Assembly (NCBI GenBank): GCA_036346225.1
Contig: JARFIW010000139.1
Location: forward strand, 8,246,001-8,310,000
Source: Platerodrilus igneus
Taxonomy: Eukaryota; Arthropoda; Insecta; Coleoptera; Lycidae
Length of the DNA stretch: 64,000 nt
Direction of reading: 5' to 3'
Part shown: positions 44,977-56,538 of the stretch, piece after piece
Numbering within the stretch: the first letter of the stretch is position 1
Layout: each line of letters opens with the position of its first letter
Translations under genes and position numbers: made by a program
The notes under the pieces: generated by a model
Seen by the model: only the letters and a program-made list of their open reading frames with translations
Database searches by the model: none
What the model was told of the DNA's origin: nothing

Positions 44977-44989
44977 CTTTTATGTAGCA

Positions 44990-45260
44990 CTCCATAGCAC
45001 ACTTTGATACGTACACTTTTAGTCCCAGAAAATCTAGCCGGTGATCCACAGAAGAAGTTAGTGAAGTACTTCGCTAGAAGTTTCGGTAAGTACTGAAAAC
45101 CACGACTAACAAGAATGGTTACCGACTAACTTACCGGATCGGGTGGTGTAAATGTTTGAAGAGGGTCCCGGAATATTATCGTGAGTGAAGTACGCTTTAA
45201 TCGGGTAGTATCTTGAACGCCTCTTAATCTTGAAGTACAGGGATTACGAGAAGATGCCAA
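44990..45260 (+). repeat. Unknown repeat family, copy 2
   Basis: Diverged match to 26030-26300 in the same orientation, including CCAGAAAATCTAGC/CTCAGAATATCTAGC and GTTTGAAGA blocks. Its reading frame is broken by stops. Confidence 0.5.
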
Positions 45261-45272
45261 AATATGAAATCA

Positions 45273-45533
45273 CTAAAGTAGATAAACAAGGGACGTACGA
45301 GCGCAAGACCACCCATTTTTTAACGAAAAAAACCCGGTTTTTTCATGTATTTTGAGCATTACATTCTCAAAAAATCTAAGGTCCGTTCTTGTCATTTTTG
45401 TACCATACATTGAAATCTCCATAACAGTCTTATAAATCATCGTCACATACATCTTTGTTCGTAATCCAATAAAATCTGTCATAAGTCGCCCACTATTTTC
45501 GTCTTTCGTCATGCCTAATACTTTTTGTACCAA
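45273..45533 (-). pseudogene. PolB-like C-terminal fragment
   Basis: The 86-codon frame opens with KVLGMTKDENSGRLMTDFIG followed by LRTKMY, which resembles the C-terminal region of protein-primed type-B DNA polymerases of Polintons and related viruses (a KDE..G....F.GLR.KMY pattern, from memory of the family). Sequence after residue ~35 diverges. A 27-bp phrase (TTGTACCA..CATTGAAATCTCC) is repeated at 45397 and 45522, so the fragment is also rearranged. Confidence 0.5.
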
Positions 45534-45539
45534 GCATTG

Positions 45540-46310
45540 AAATCTCCATAAGGAGGATCATAAGATCAATTTAGGTCACTTTTCAACCCAACATTCTAAC
45601 TAAAGGAGTCTATTACTTTTATTTTTTAAGAATAGGTGTAAAATTGTAAAAATGATCATTAACAAATAACGAATAACTCTTTGGTAGAGAGAAGTGGACT
45701 GTATATAAAATTAAGTGATAATTTAACAAACAACATATAATTAATGGTTTTAATCAATTCAAGCGTTTACTAAAAGCACTCACCTGTTGTTTACGCAGCC
45801 GTGCCAACGACAAAAACGATGTAAACAAAAAACTACTCTTCTCTTTGGCGGGTGTAGCGAAGCACATTTATGACGATAGCGGTGTTCTGAAGAAAAGCGG
45901 TTCATTTAATTAATTTGTTCTACGTAGAACATGTAAAACAGCGATACGGTCTGTTTGAACAACAAATCGATACTCTTTTGCTTCATGGATTTTCCAGTCA
46001 CTACACTGTTTGCACATGCGGAATAACAAAGTCTTATCACTCGCGGCACTTTTGGCGTATGCTTGAAGTAAACAGGAAATTTTACTCGTACAAATTTAAA
46101 TATACCGAGGCGAACGTAAATAATCAACAAACTCGACAGAAAGTAAAATTTAGCTTTAATTATTTACAATATAAACGGAACATACCGCTCACCAAAATGC
46201 AAGGCATTTTAAAAAAAAATAATTAAAAGGCGGGGGGGGCGGAATGAAAAAGCGAAAAAAGGTAAAAAGAGAAAAAAAGATTAACAAAAAACAAAAGAAA
46301 AAAGGAAGAA
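45540..46310. other. No gene recognised
   Basis: Contains an unrecognised plus frame (45915-46226, 103 codons) overlapped by a minus frame, then an A- and G-rich tract (46205-46320). Neither frame shows a known domain. Confidence 0.4.
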
Positions 46311-46319
46311 TTATTTTTT

Positions 46320-47640
46320 CTACATTGAGGGCAAAGGGCAGAGCTTTGACACAGTAATAGAAAAGGGACCAGCGAAGTCGACGCCCAAACATAAAAAGAG
46401 TTTGACTTGAGTTCGATATGAAGGCATGTTGCCCATGGGAGGTTGCAATGCGACCGGATTGGTCTTCCAGCACGTTAGACAGTGACTCAAAATACGACGG
46501 ATAGATTGCCTTCCAGAAATAATCCAGAAGTGCTGACTGACGAGAAAATGGACCATTTGAGCACCCGCGTTGAAGTATTTTAAATGAACGTAAGTAACAT
46601 ACAGATCAGTTAATTGACTTTTGCTAGGTAACAAACCGGGAAATTTACGGTCAGAGGACAAAGGAGCGTAAGCCAGGCGACCTCCGACGCGCAAGATTCC
46701 ATCACGAATAAAAGGGGACAATTTGCGAAAACTCTTTTTTAAAGGGAATCCAGAATGAATGGCTTCAAGCTCGATAGCAAAATAAGATTGTTGAGTATAC
46801 ACAAGCAAGGGTATCAAAGCATTGTGCAACTAAGAAGATGACAAAGGTCCGGAGTACCTTTCGAATGGGTGACGGAGAATCCAAGCAACAATCCGAGTAA
46901 TAAATGGAAAGGAAGAGTGATTTTCTAGAATTGATTGAATCCAAGAGGACGTTACGACAACGGATAAAACAATAGAGCGTTGTTCAGTGAGAACTTCAGG
47001 AATATCTGAAGGCGGAATATATGGACTGTAGTGTTCGAAAGACCGATACAAGGTTGGCGAAGCCGCCCACCATAGAGAACATTGGCACAAGTCGGTAGGG
47101 AGTAAACCACGTGACCCGACATCGGCAGGCTACTCGGTGGAGGGGATGTGATGCCAAGAAGCGCGAGACATGTTTTCCTGAATGTAAGCAACACGATTAG
47201 CGACGAAAGTCTTCCAACGCTGCGGCGCGGAACGAATCCACGGAAGTACTACCATGGAGTCAGACCAACAATAAATTTTATGAAAAGTAAGGTTCGAATC
47301 AAAGATTTTGAGGACAAAGATTAATAATTTGGACGCCAGTGTGGCGGCCAACATTTTGAGACGGGGTAAAGAAATTGTACGAAGGGGTGCAACCTTAGAC
47401 TTAGCGCACACTAAGCGAACCTCAACGACGAAGGAGTAACAAAGCGAAAATAAACAACAGCACAGTAGCCACGTTCACAAGCGTCAGCAAAGCAGTGAAC
47501 TTCGCACGTAGTAAACTGTAGCGGGATAAGCAAGCTGGATAAAGCGAAATCCGAAAGAAGCGGTAACTCATGCAAGTATCTCTCCCACAAACGAATGAGG
47601 TCAGGGGGAGGGGGAGCATCCCATTCTAATTTTAACGACC
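46320..47640 (-). pseudogene. pol: BEL-1 RNase H and integrase fragments
   Basis: 47130-47411 carries BEL RNase H (CAKSKVAPLRTISLPRLKML, CWSDSMVVLPWIRSAPQRWK). 46830-47090 holds linker. 46320-46829 has the integrase HHCC region (GILRVGGRLAYAPLS, HCLTCW) and the first core aspartate (GVDFAGPF). It is then joined directly to the C-terminal KLCPLP motif, so the core with the other two catalytic residues is deleted. Frames are shifted between blocks. Confidence 0.84.
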
Positions 47641-48172
47641 ATAAACGTTGAATTAAGTGTTTTACCAGAAAAGTAAGAGGGATAAAAGTCCCATGGGGGC
47701 GAAAATACGGGCTAAGTTAGAAAGTAGGTTGCATTTGGTACAGCAGGTACTTAGTGACTGAACTAGAAAACCAACACCCTGGATGCGACCGCCTAATAAC
47801 ACTTGGGGGAAAATATCCGCGCCAAGTAAGAAATCAATGGGTCCAGATTGAGCAAATAGCGTATCAGCTAGCTTGAGGTTAACCAGATGATTAAAACGTT
47901 GTAAAGAAATATTAGAAGTAGGTAAATTTTCACAAATTTTGGGAAGTACTACAGCCTTGAAAATTAATAATCGGTGAAGAAACAGCTATTGGTTTGAGCG
48001 AAACGGCGATAGTGCCATGCAGAGCAGCTGAGCGCATGGCACCAAAACCACTAAGGGTAAAAGAATGTGGAGTAGTACGAAAACCTAAACGTTTCACACT
48101 CCTTTGCAAAATAAAAGAAGTCATGCTGCCCGAATCGAGTAAACCGCGAAATTTATGGAAAAACCAGAGCAA
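47641..48172 (-). pseudogene. pol: BEL-1 protease and RT deletion junction
   Basis: Protease active site GLLDSGSMTSFIL lies at 47930-48172. Downstream (ADIFPQVLLGGRIQ near 47830) is the protease-RT linker. Near 47720 this passes straight to post-RT sequence (LARIFAPMG), so fingers and palm with YVDD are absent. Confidence 0.8.
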
Positions 48173-49253
48173 TCAGCAATTTCTAAAGGTTTAGCTAAAG
48201 AATTAAATAAAACGACATTCAAAGTTGACGGACCACTACAGCTAAACGAAGTCGATGATTCCTCAGAGGCACGAGGAGCGGAAGGCTTGTAGCGGTCTTG
48301 AATAGTGGGAGTAGTGCGCGGTGATACCTTAGAGGCGGCGGTGTCCGGGCTCAAGCGAGCCTGGTTACTAGCAGCAAAAGCGGGTTTAGACAAAACGCGA
48401 TCGAAGTGCAATAACCAATGATGACGTTGATTGCATTGGCGGCATGAAAAATTAGACCTGCATTTATTTAAAATGTGAGAATTGCTAAGGCAATTAATAC
48501 AAAGATGTTGGTTTTTTGTAAAGTTGTAGCGATCTTGCGACGAAAGTTTAACGAAATCATTACAGCGATAAAGATTGTGATCTTGATTGCAAAACGGACA
48601 TTTATTAACATTAGGTTTTGTCTGTACTAACATCGAAACGGCGGATCGAGGCTTAGACGAGTTGATGGAATGAATAACTTTGTTTAAATCAGTTTTATGA
48701 TTTACTGACAAATTCGATAAGGATTACACGTATTTTCCAGATATGCAATTAGCTTTTTATAAAATGGGATAGCGTTCGGATCTTGATGCAATTCAAAACT
48801 ACGAGCAGTGTGTACATCCAAGCGATTTAAGATCATTTGTACAAGAATAAAATCCCATTGCTCTATGGGTAAATCAAATTTTTTAAGCGCTTGTAAATTA
48901 TCGACAAAAGTATCAACTAATTTTTGCAAACCGACGGGATTATCGGAATTTAATTTGGGAAATTTATCTATATTGTTCCATAGAGCAGAGGTAATGTGAC
49001 GAATATTACGATATTTTTTACGAAGTTTTGTGTATGCCAGAGCGTAATTGGCTTCTGTAAGGTCAAAGTTTTTAATGGTTAGGAGTGCGGAATCTTTTAG
49101 TGCTGATTGAAGATATGAAAATTTATCTACGTTCGACAAATCATTATTAAGATGAACTAAACTATCAAACCGATCAATAAAACTTTCAAATAAACAACTT
49201 TTCCCATCAAACGTAGGCAGCGTCAGCGCGTGGGGAGTGATACTTTCTAGCAT
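48121..49253 (-). pseudogene. gag: BEL-1 gag and zinc knuckles
   Basis: 48702-49253 (183 aa) is the BEL Gag capsid part (LPTFDGKSCLFESFIDRFDS, LRKKYRNIRHI, LPIEQWDFILVQMIL). It is followed in a new frame at 48121-48711 by cysteine-rich knuckles (CPFCNQDHNLYRCNDF, LCINCLSNSH, CRQCNQRHHWLLH) and a Ser/Pro-rich linker to protease. One frame change near 48705 separates them. Confidence 0.86.
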
Positions 49254-49394
49254 AAGATACCACTCAAACCAATATATTATGACGTTGTTTCCGGTTCCTT
49301 AGCTTTCGAAATATTACTATTATAATATTGATGAACTATGTTTCATCCAAGTACAACCGGACGAACAAGAGACGGTATTACTTGCGATTCCGAT

Positions 49395-50110
49395 CATAAC
49401 TCAAATCATCATCATCATTAGATCATCAGTCCTAGAACTGGTTGGACGCGTACTCTCATTGTTTCCTAGTCTGAACCAACCTACACATTTCCCTGAAATT
49501 TGCACAGTCTACATCTATCACTATCTGTGTGCGAAAGTCTGATCTCAGTCTACCTCTACCTCTCTTTTCCTACCTCTACTATTTCTACAACCTATTGTTA
49601 TTAACGTTGTCTGATCATGCTACCATCCTCGTACATCTGAAGCGCAACATTCCAGAAGGTTTCTATCTCTTTCTGTCTGCTTTTCCTACTGCCCCTATTT
49701 CATAGATGTACTGTGCAGTGCTCCACACTATGCTTTGAACAGTTTTCTTCTTGTATCTATGTTCGTTGTCTTTGCACATAGCTGCTGTTCTTTCTTGTTT
49801 GATGCAGTTCGGTCATCTTCTATTGTTTTACAGTTATATACCCTATTTCCCGATATTCAGTAGTATGTGAAGGGGGCTAAGCAGCATTTGGCTACCATGT
49901 TCTCCCAGCACTTGAACCTTTGTCGAATTAATAGTTTTTTCAATTTATCTTTTCGCACAATCAACATTAGTTAAAAATATTTTACACCCAACACCTGTAG
50001 TTGTTTATAATAATCATCATCAGATTTAAGAGCAGTTATTTTTCGTCATTGGGTTTTACGTCTTGAAACTGGTTAGACTTGTACCTCAGCTTATTTATGT
50101 TCTGAGCTAG
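49395..50110 (-). repeat. RTE composite fragment (copy X)
   Basis: It begins with (ATC)n/TCATCA tails at 49397 and RTE 3' coding/UTR sequence to ~49860. A ~150-bp spacer (contains CCCTTCACATACTACTGAAT on the opposite strand, near 49870) and another RTE 3' end at 49975-50110 follow. The same series occurs in opposite orientation at 54095-54229 plus 60697-61400. Confidence 0.75.
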
Positions 50111-50111
50111 A

Positions 50112-50336
50112 AAATTTGGAATTTTGCCGAACCCTTGCTGTTCCAAGTAAGGTAGGGATCTTTAACGTGCGTGATAACACTCACACACGGGACCTCCATT
50201 TTATTTCTCATCCGAGCGAGGGTGTATTTTTGTGAAAAATGCTCGTCTAACATTTTCAAACGGACCGTGTCGGGATTCGAACCCGGGACCTTGGGCGTAG
50301 TAGTCACACACATACCACTACGCCACGAAACCGCCC
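50112..50336 (-). mobile_element. tRNA-derived SINE
   Basis: On the minus strand the head carries a pol III A box (TGGCGTAGTGGT, complement 50314-50325) and a perfect B box (GGTTCGAATCC, complement 50273-50283), 31 bp apart. An unrelated body with CACGTTAAAGATCCCT follows, to about 50112. It sits between RTE fragments. The head is too diverged in its 3' half to be a working tRNA. Confidence 0.75.
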
Positions 50337-50489
50337 AGCCGATATACAGCTTGATTCCCTTCTATTGTTTTCTAATTACATGCCCTATTTTCCATCTTGC
50401 GACTGGTTGGAAGCGTACTTCTATTGATTTCCATTCTGAGCTAGCCTACACATTTCCCTGAAAATGTCACAGCCTACATCTTTCGCTAT

Positions 50490-51762
50490 CTATGTGCAGT
50501 AGTCTAACCTAGATCTACCTCTACTTCTCTTTTTTCCTATCTCTGTTTCTAATATATTCCTTACTATACCCTCATGTCTTAGTATGTGGCCTATCATCCT
50601 ATCTCTCCTATTTTTTACTGTGTTCCACATAGTTCTTTCTTCCCCTACCATTTCTAGTACCTCTTGGTTCTTAACTTGGTCTGTCCATGGTATCTTCATC
50701 ATACGTCTGTAGCACTACATTTCTGCTTCTCCGATTGTCCAGGCTTTTACAGCCATATATAACTGTGCTCCGCACATATGTTTTAAGCAATCTTTTTCTT
50801 GTTTCTATGTTTGTGGTCTTTGAACTCAGTAGTTGCTTTTTCTTGTTAAATGTAGCACGACCTTGTGCTAATCTTTGTTTTATATCTTTTGTGCTTTTCC
50901 CATCTTGCGTTATTTGACTTCCTAGGTAGCAGAAATCCTTAACCTCTTGTAAGTTCTCGCTACATATATGTATTGTTGTTTTTGATTTATTTTCCTCTCT
51001 TTTGCATACTAGAACTTTAGTTTTATTTTTGTTAATTTTCATACTGTATCTCTCCGTTAGAACTGTTTCCATTTCATTAAGAGCAGCTTCTAACTATTCC
51101 TTGCTAGATGCTAATACCGCTATATCATCTGCAATTCTAAGCATATCAGTCTTTTGTCCCTGCATATTAATTCCAAATGTCTTCCTGCATTTGATAGTAT
51201 TCATTGCCTCTTCTATGTGCAAGTTAAAAATTAATGGGTATAAGGCACATCCCTGTCTAACCCCTTTCCTATTATCTACTTCTCTACTTTCTTGCTCTAA
51301 TTCTATTACCGCTGTTTGCTCTTTGTATAAGCAATGTACTAACCGTCTATCCCTAAAACTCATTCCTAACTTTTTGAGTATTTCAAACATTTTTTTCCAT
51401 TTTACATTGTCAAATTCTTTTTCCAGATCTACAAACCTTATATATACGCTTTCACCTTTTTCTATTGTTTTCTCCGTTATCACCCTCAGAGCTAAAATAG
51501 CCTCCCGTGTTCCCCTGTTTCGCCTAAACCTAAATTGATCTCCTAGTATTTCTTCAGCTCGTTTTTCCATTCGTCTTTGTACAATTCTAGTTAATATTTT
51601 TGAAATTTTCACATCTATCGGCGCCTCTTTTTTTTGTATAGTTACTATGATGTTACATTTAAAATCTTTGGGTATCTCGCCTGTCTCATAAATATAGCTT
51701 ACAAGTCGGAAGAGACGTTCCGTTACAGCTTTTCCAGCAACTTTTAGAGTTTCTACTTGCAT
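50490..51762 (-). pseudogene. RTE-2 reverse transcriptase and C-terminal domain
   Basis: 51094-51762 has RT motifs (FRFRRNRGTREAILALRVIT, RFVDLEKEFDNVKWKKMF with the first Asp, GVRQGCALYPLIFNLHIEEA, and the catalytic box IADD in LRIADDIAV). 50671-51072 continues with DFCYLGSQITQDGKS and 50490-50702 with IPWTDQVKNQEVLEMVGEER. Three frames mean two frameshifts. Confidence 0.86.
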
Positions 51763-53104
51763 CTTGTCTGTATCCGGCGCCTTACCATTTTTAAGACTCT
51801 TTAATGCTAACTCAAACTCATCTCTAAGTATAGGATATCCCAGGTCATCATTTTCAATGTCTGATTCCTGTTCTAATGCTGTTAATTCCTCTTCTGACTA
51901 TGAATTCCCTATATATTCCTGCCATCTAGCTATTTTCTCTACATTTTTTATGACGTTTCCTCCCGCATCACTTATATTTTTGCTATATGGTTTTATATCC
52001 CTAAAATTCATTCTAATTAATTTGTATTCTTCCTCTGTCTTTCCTATTTCCATCTTAGTTTGTATCTCGTTGCACTTTTCATCAATCCACTGTTCTTTAG
52101 CTCTCCTGCATTTGCGAATAATTTCCCATTTTATGGCTTTGTATCTCTGTTTTCCTGTTTTGTCTGATCTGTTTTTGTATTTTTGTCTTTCTTCTATTAA
52201 ATTCAGAATATTCTTTGTTATCCATGGTTTCTTATTTTCTTTTTGTGTATACCTCAGAATATCGCTGGCCGCCATGTCTAAGCCGGATTTAATGTTACTC
52301 CACTCTGTTTCTACTTTCTTAGTATCAGAAATTTTCCCGATTACAATTCATTTGACTTTTTTTCAAATCTTTCGTGGATATCTTTATCTTTTAGCTTCTC
52401 AAAGTCGGTGTGCCTTTTTCCGTTTTTCTTTTTCAGAATTTTAAATTTAAGTGCGGCCTTCAGAATTACGATGTTGTGGTGAGTGTCTATATCTGCTTTC
52501 GGGTAGCTTCTACAGTCTTTTACTTGATTTCTAAACCGTTGTCTAACAATATTGTAATCTATTTGATATCTACCTATATCTCCTGGCATCTTCCACGTGT
52601 ATTGTCTTCTAGGAGGATGTTGAAATAATGTATTTGTGATGGTTAAGTTGTTTTTGTCGCAAAATTCTACCAGCCTATTTCTCTGTCATATCTCGTTCCC
52701 AAACCAAGTAAACCTACTGTCGCTCCTTTTCTACCCTCACCTACCACTGCATTAAAATCCCCCGTAATTATTAAATTTTCATGTCCTTTTACGTATCTTA
52801 GTATGTCTTTGATATCTTTGTAGATCGCATCTACCTCTTCCTCACTATAGCTAGAGGTGGGCATGTATACTTGTATTAGTACTGTATTTACTGGTTTAGA
52901 TTCTAATCTAACCATGAGTACTCTTTCGTTCTTTTGTAAGTAGTTTTCTACACGTCGACCTATCTTATTTCGCATAACTATCCCCACACCCGAATTTCTT
53001 TTCTCTGATCCTGTATGAATTACCCTGAAGTCTCCACTCCAAAAATCCCCGGCCTCTGGCCAGCGGACTTCGCCAAACCAAAGTACATTTAGAATTTCTG
53101 TCAT
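51763..53104 (-). pseudogene. RTE-2 endonuclease and linker
   Basis: 52667-53104 holds the N-terminal half of the endonuclease (GEVRWPEAGDFWSGDFRVIH, VYMPTSSYSEEEVDAIYKDI, ITGDFNAVVGEG). 52341-52589 holds the C-part (YQIDYNIVRQRFRNQVKDC, with DIDTHHN in place of the usual SDH). 51898-52275 is the linker to RT (KKPWITKNILNLIEERQKYK). The changed SDH position would impair catalysis. Confidence 0.85.
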
Positions 53105-53109
53105 AACAT

Positions 53110-54094
53110 AAAACAGAATTTTTCTGGAGTAAATTGGTGATGATGGTTGGATGATTAGAACTTCAAGAATTGCATTGACGCTTGATGACTCTCCATGAAG
53201 GATCCTTCCGATTTCTTGGGGTTTGAGGATTGATCTAGTGGTTCTACCGGAATCCTCCAGAAAATACCTTTCTAAAAAACTATTAATGAAATCCTATTTA
53301 TTTCAGTTGGGGTAATTCTAAATGAAATATGGGATCGAAGGAAAAAGGTGTTAAGCGTGTGTATTTTTTACTTTGGAGAATGGTTCCTATTGTTTGTAGT
53401 TGCAATGTGTTTGCATGTATTTTAGTTTATTACAAGGTTACGCTTGTCAACGTTACAATCGTTTCGGTCTAATTTATTCCTCAACTATCTTACACTTGCC
53501 ATTCAGAATAATTAAAAATAAATTGAACTGAATTATCATATTTAGTGGAAATAAAATTCAATAAATTTAATTGCAATTTGTATTTGGGTAACTACTGAAC
53601 AAAATTATGAGGACTTAAAATGGTGTTTTATTTATGTCACCCAAACCTGTTGCAGTTGTAACTAAGTTCGTTGGTAATTCCAAATAATAAATGTTTTAGT
53701 TATTTTTGATATATGATTCAGGAAAATTTTAAATAGTTTATGAATTCATAATTCTTCTCCAAAAATTATTAAATTTGATTTTACTAAAAACTCATTTTCA
53801 TTTATACTGTGCATGATATTTAATGCATGAGCAATGGTGTAACTATAAATAGAATCAAAACTAAACAAGGTTGCTTATGACTCATTGTTTGTAATCCTAT
53901 GTTGTAATACCATAAAAATGCATGTCCAGCAAGCTCCAGAATTTCAATGCGACATGGAAATGTAACGTTCTATCAACATTCACAGATGTAAGTTAGGTTA
54001 GTTTTACTTCGCATTTCCAAACAAACATAGGTTAGTAAGTCTTATAAACAAATGTTTATTTAAGAATTTACTTAATATAAAGAATTCCAGGCTG
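53110..54094. other. No gene recognised
   Basis: AT-rich sequence between RTE-2 and the next RTE fragment. No ORF of note, repeat array or RNA motif was seen. Confidence 0.5.
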
Positions 54095-54229
54095 TGGGAA
54101 TTAAGGAACGGTGTAGGCTAGCTCAGAATAGAAATAAGTGAAGGTACGCGTCCAACCAGTTTCAAGACGGAAATCCTAATGACGAACAAATAATTGCACT
54201 TAAATCTGATGATTATTATAAACAACTAC
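54095..54229 (+). repeat. RTE 3' fragment (copy Y, left part)
   Basis: RTE 3' UTR sequence on the plus strand (GGCTAGCTCAGAATAGAAAT, CCAACCAGTTTCAAGACG), then spacer CTTAAATCTGATGATTATTA. It is interrupted by BEL-2 after ACTAC and resumes at 60697. Confidence 0.78.
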
Positions 54230-54649
54230 TGTTTTGTTATCGAATACCCGTTTTCCGTAACGGGATACAAATAGAACCACCTTGAGTGCTAAAGGCCGTA
54301 AACAAGGGGTTCCGAGATAGAGCGTGGACTGTAATTATTAAGGGGTGAGGGTGAGAACAGTTTATAGGAGTATAATCATACAAAGACATAAAAAACACTT
54401 ACTGAAAGTTCCTTTGGCACTTGAGAGGCACTAAACACTGTAACTACCGCTTTGGCCAAGGGTTGAAGGAAAGGAGGTAGACAGGAAAGGAAGAGTCCAA
54501 TGCCGGATTAGAAGAAGAGAGCAGACTTATTGTTACTAGTGTGGCTATCACGAGACTTGACGACCGACTCCTTAACTAGAGCTAACCATTCGGACCCGCT
54601 CGCGCGGAGAGAGGGAATGCCCCGGACGGGGACAGATATGGCGCGTACA
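54230..54649 (-). mobile_element. 3' LTR of BEL-2
   Basis: 420 bp, TGTTTTGTTATCG at the left edge and GCGCGTACA at the right. The polypurine tract on the element strand is the complement of TACCGCCCACCT (54650-54661). Confidence 0.94.
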
Positions 54650-54875
54650 TACCGCCCACCTAAAATTAAGAAAAAATTTTACAATAAAACCGAAATATAA
54701 TTAGAGCTAGGCATTTCCTCCTAGCCGCAGAGTACGGTTAACCCGCCGATACTCGGGTGGGGGATAAGAAAACAAGAGAAAGAAAACAACTAAAAGAGTG
54801 ACTAAAATCGTAAAAAAATTAAAAATATCCTAACGAAAATTTAAGTATTACTTTTCTAAAGGAAGGGGAAGAATT

Positions 54876-56538
54876 TTATTCACGGGACGAACGAAGGTAC
54901 CACGAGACGTTTTTACTGAAACAACACGAGTAACTCCGTCGCGACCGGGAAAAAAGCTTTTCGATACGGCCTAGCGGCCATGACAAAGGCGAGGTATTTA
55001 TCCCTAGGAGAAAAACCATATGACCCACCTTCAAGTGGTTATCCAAGGAACGGTTCCACTTTGTCCGCTGCGTGAGGGTAAGTAAATATTCGTTCGACCA
55101 CCGGCGCCAGAAAGATTGAGTGATTTGACATAAGCGTTGCCAACGTGAACGTAATTTGATACTCTCGGGAAGAGTGATTTCTGGCAAACTCAGAATTGGA
55201 CCCCCAATCAGAAAATGACCAGGGCTTAGGTAATCAGGGCTATCAGTAGCGTCCAAGGAGTAGAAAGCTAGAGGTCGGCTATTCAACACGGCTTCGATAC
55301 GAGCAAATATAGTTGTGAGCTCCTCAAATGTGAGGACCTGTTGACCGATAGTTCGCAGTAATAAGGCTTTTGCGGATTTTACGCAAGCTTCCCAAATGCC
55401 ACCAAAATTAGGTGCATATGGGGGGTTAAATTGCCACTTAACTTGAAGAACAGCCATTGCAGAAAATATTTCCTCATGATTTTGACGCAAAATTCACTGG
55501 CTTCCTTCAGCATGCGAGCGGAGCCAATAAAATTTTGCCACAGTCTGAATAAATGGAATCAGGAGCGCCGCGACGAGAAACAAAACGATTAAAGGATGCC
55601 ATAAAGGCGTTTGTAGAAAGTTCAGAAACCAGCTCTAAATGCACAGCTCTGGTGCACATGCAAACAAAGGCACATAGATAAGATTTTCGATTAGAAGAAT
55701 TTCGATTTAACGAAGCTTTCGTTAAAAAGGGGCCAGCAAAATCAATTCCGACGTGAGCAAATGCGCGAGTTAATTGTACACGAGATGGAGGCAGATCGGA
55801 CATTATTGGCTGAGGGGGCTTAGCGTTTAATCGAAAACAGGACAAACAATGGTAAATAGTTTGCCGAACTAAAGAGCGCAGACCAAAAATCCAATAAGTT
55901 CGGAGAATAAGAGAATGTGTCATAGAGGGGCCTGAATGTAACGATAAAAGGTGATAATGTTTGCAAATTAATTTAGATAAGTTCGCCCGTTTAGGCAATA
56001 ATAGAGGATGCTTGCTAGTATAGGGCAACTGAGAATGTTTCAAGCGACCGCCCACCCTAAACAAGCCTTGGGAATCAATAAAGGGCGATAACTTTCTAAA
56101 CGAGAGAGGAAGATCCTTATTTTTTTCATATAATAATAATTCTGAAGTAAAAAACTGACGTTGAGTCAACTTTACACAAGTCATCAGACCATTTCGGAAT
56201 TCGTCGCAGGAAATGGGGCCTAACATTTTTTCTCGGGGGTGGCGACAATTGTGAATAAACCGATTCACATATGCCATGCTGTATTGCAAATGAGATAAAC
56301 AAGAGAATCGCTCCATAAAATCACAAAATTCATTTTGTTCTGTAGCAATAAGCGAGACAGGAATTTGTTTCAATTCGGGAACTTCCCCTATAGGAGGGAA
56401 AGAGCTGTTGAGGTTGATAAAATCGTAATTGAAATTGCACGAACCATGCCACCACAATTCGTTGTGCAATAGTTGAAGTGGAGAACAACCTCTTGAAGCC
56501 ACGTCTGCGGGATTATTTTCCCGCAAATATGACGCCAC
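54876..56538 (-). pseudogene. pol: BEL-2 integrase
   Basis: Frame 55507-56538 includes the end of RNase H/linker (ENNPADVASRGCSPLQLLHN), the HHCC zinc domain (CKHYHLLSLHSGPSMTH, HCLSCFRL), the core with first Asp in HVGIDFAGPF and second in SIYSDCGKIL. Frame 54876-55490 continues with the catalytic Glu region (NFGGIWEACVKSAKALLLR) and BEL-specific C-part (YLSPGHFLIG). A frameshift at ~55500 separates them. All three catalytic residues are visible. Confidence 0.86.

Larger units (their letters stand above)
46320..49253 (-). mobile_element. BEL-1 (BEL/Pao), RT and integrase core deleted, LTRs not seen
   Basis: Minus-strand gag, zinc knuckles and protease are followed by RNase H and integrase N-part, but the RT core is missing near 47720 and the integrase core near 46345. 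No LTR, primer site or polypurine tract could be found at either side; RTE sequence begins at 49395. A non-autonomous or decayed copy. Confidence 0.85.
50340..53110 (-). mobile_element. RTE-2 LINE
   Basis: Second RTE-clade LINE, same order as RTE-1 (endonuclease, RT, C-terminal domain, 3' UTR), 5' truncated or ending near 53110. It is clearly homologous to RTE-1 but a different subfamily. Hydrophobic plus-strand ORFs over it (51002-51538, 51764-52444) are shadows. Confidence 0.86.

Noticed and set aside
45915..46226. 103-aa plus-strand ORF
   Set aside because: No recognised domain, overlapped by a minus-strand frame, and no repeat partner; not enough to call a gene.
50273..50336. tRNA gene
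   Set aside because: A and B boxes are present but the cloverleaf does not close and the sequence continues into a SINE body, so it is a SINE head.
51002..52444. Long plus-strand hydrophobic ORFs
   Set aside because: They are antisense shadows of the RTE-2 RT and endonuclease genes; the same happens over RTE-1 at 15047-15424.
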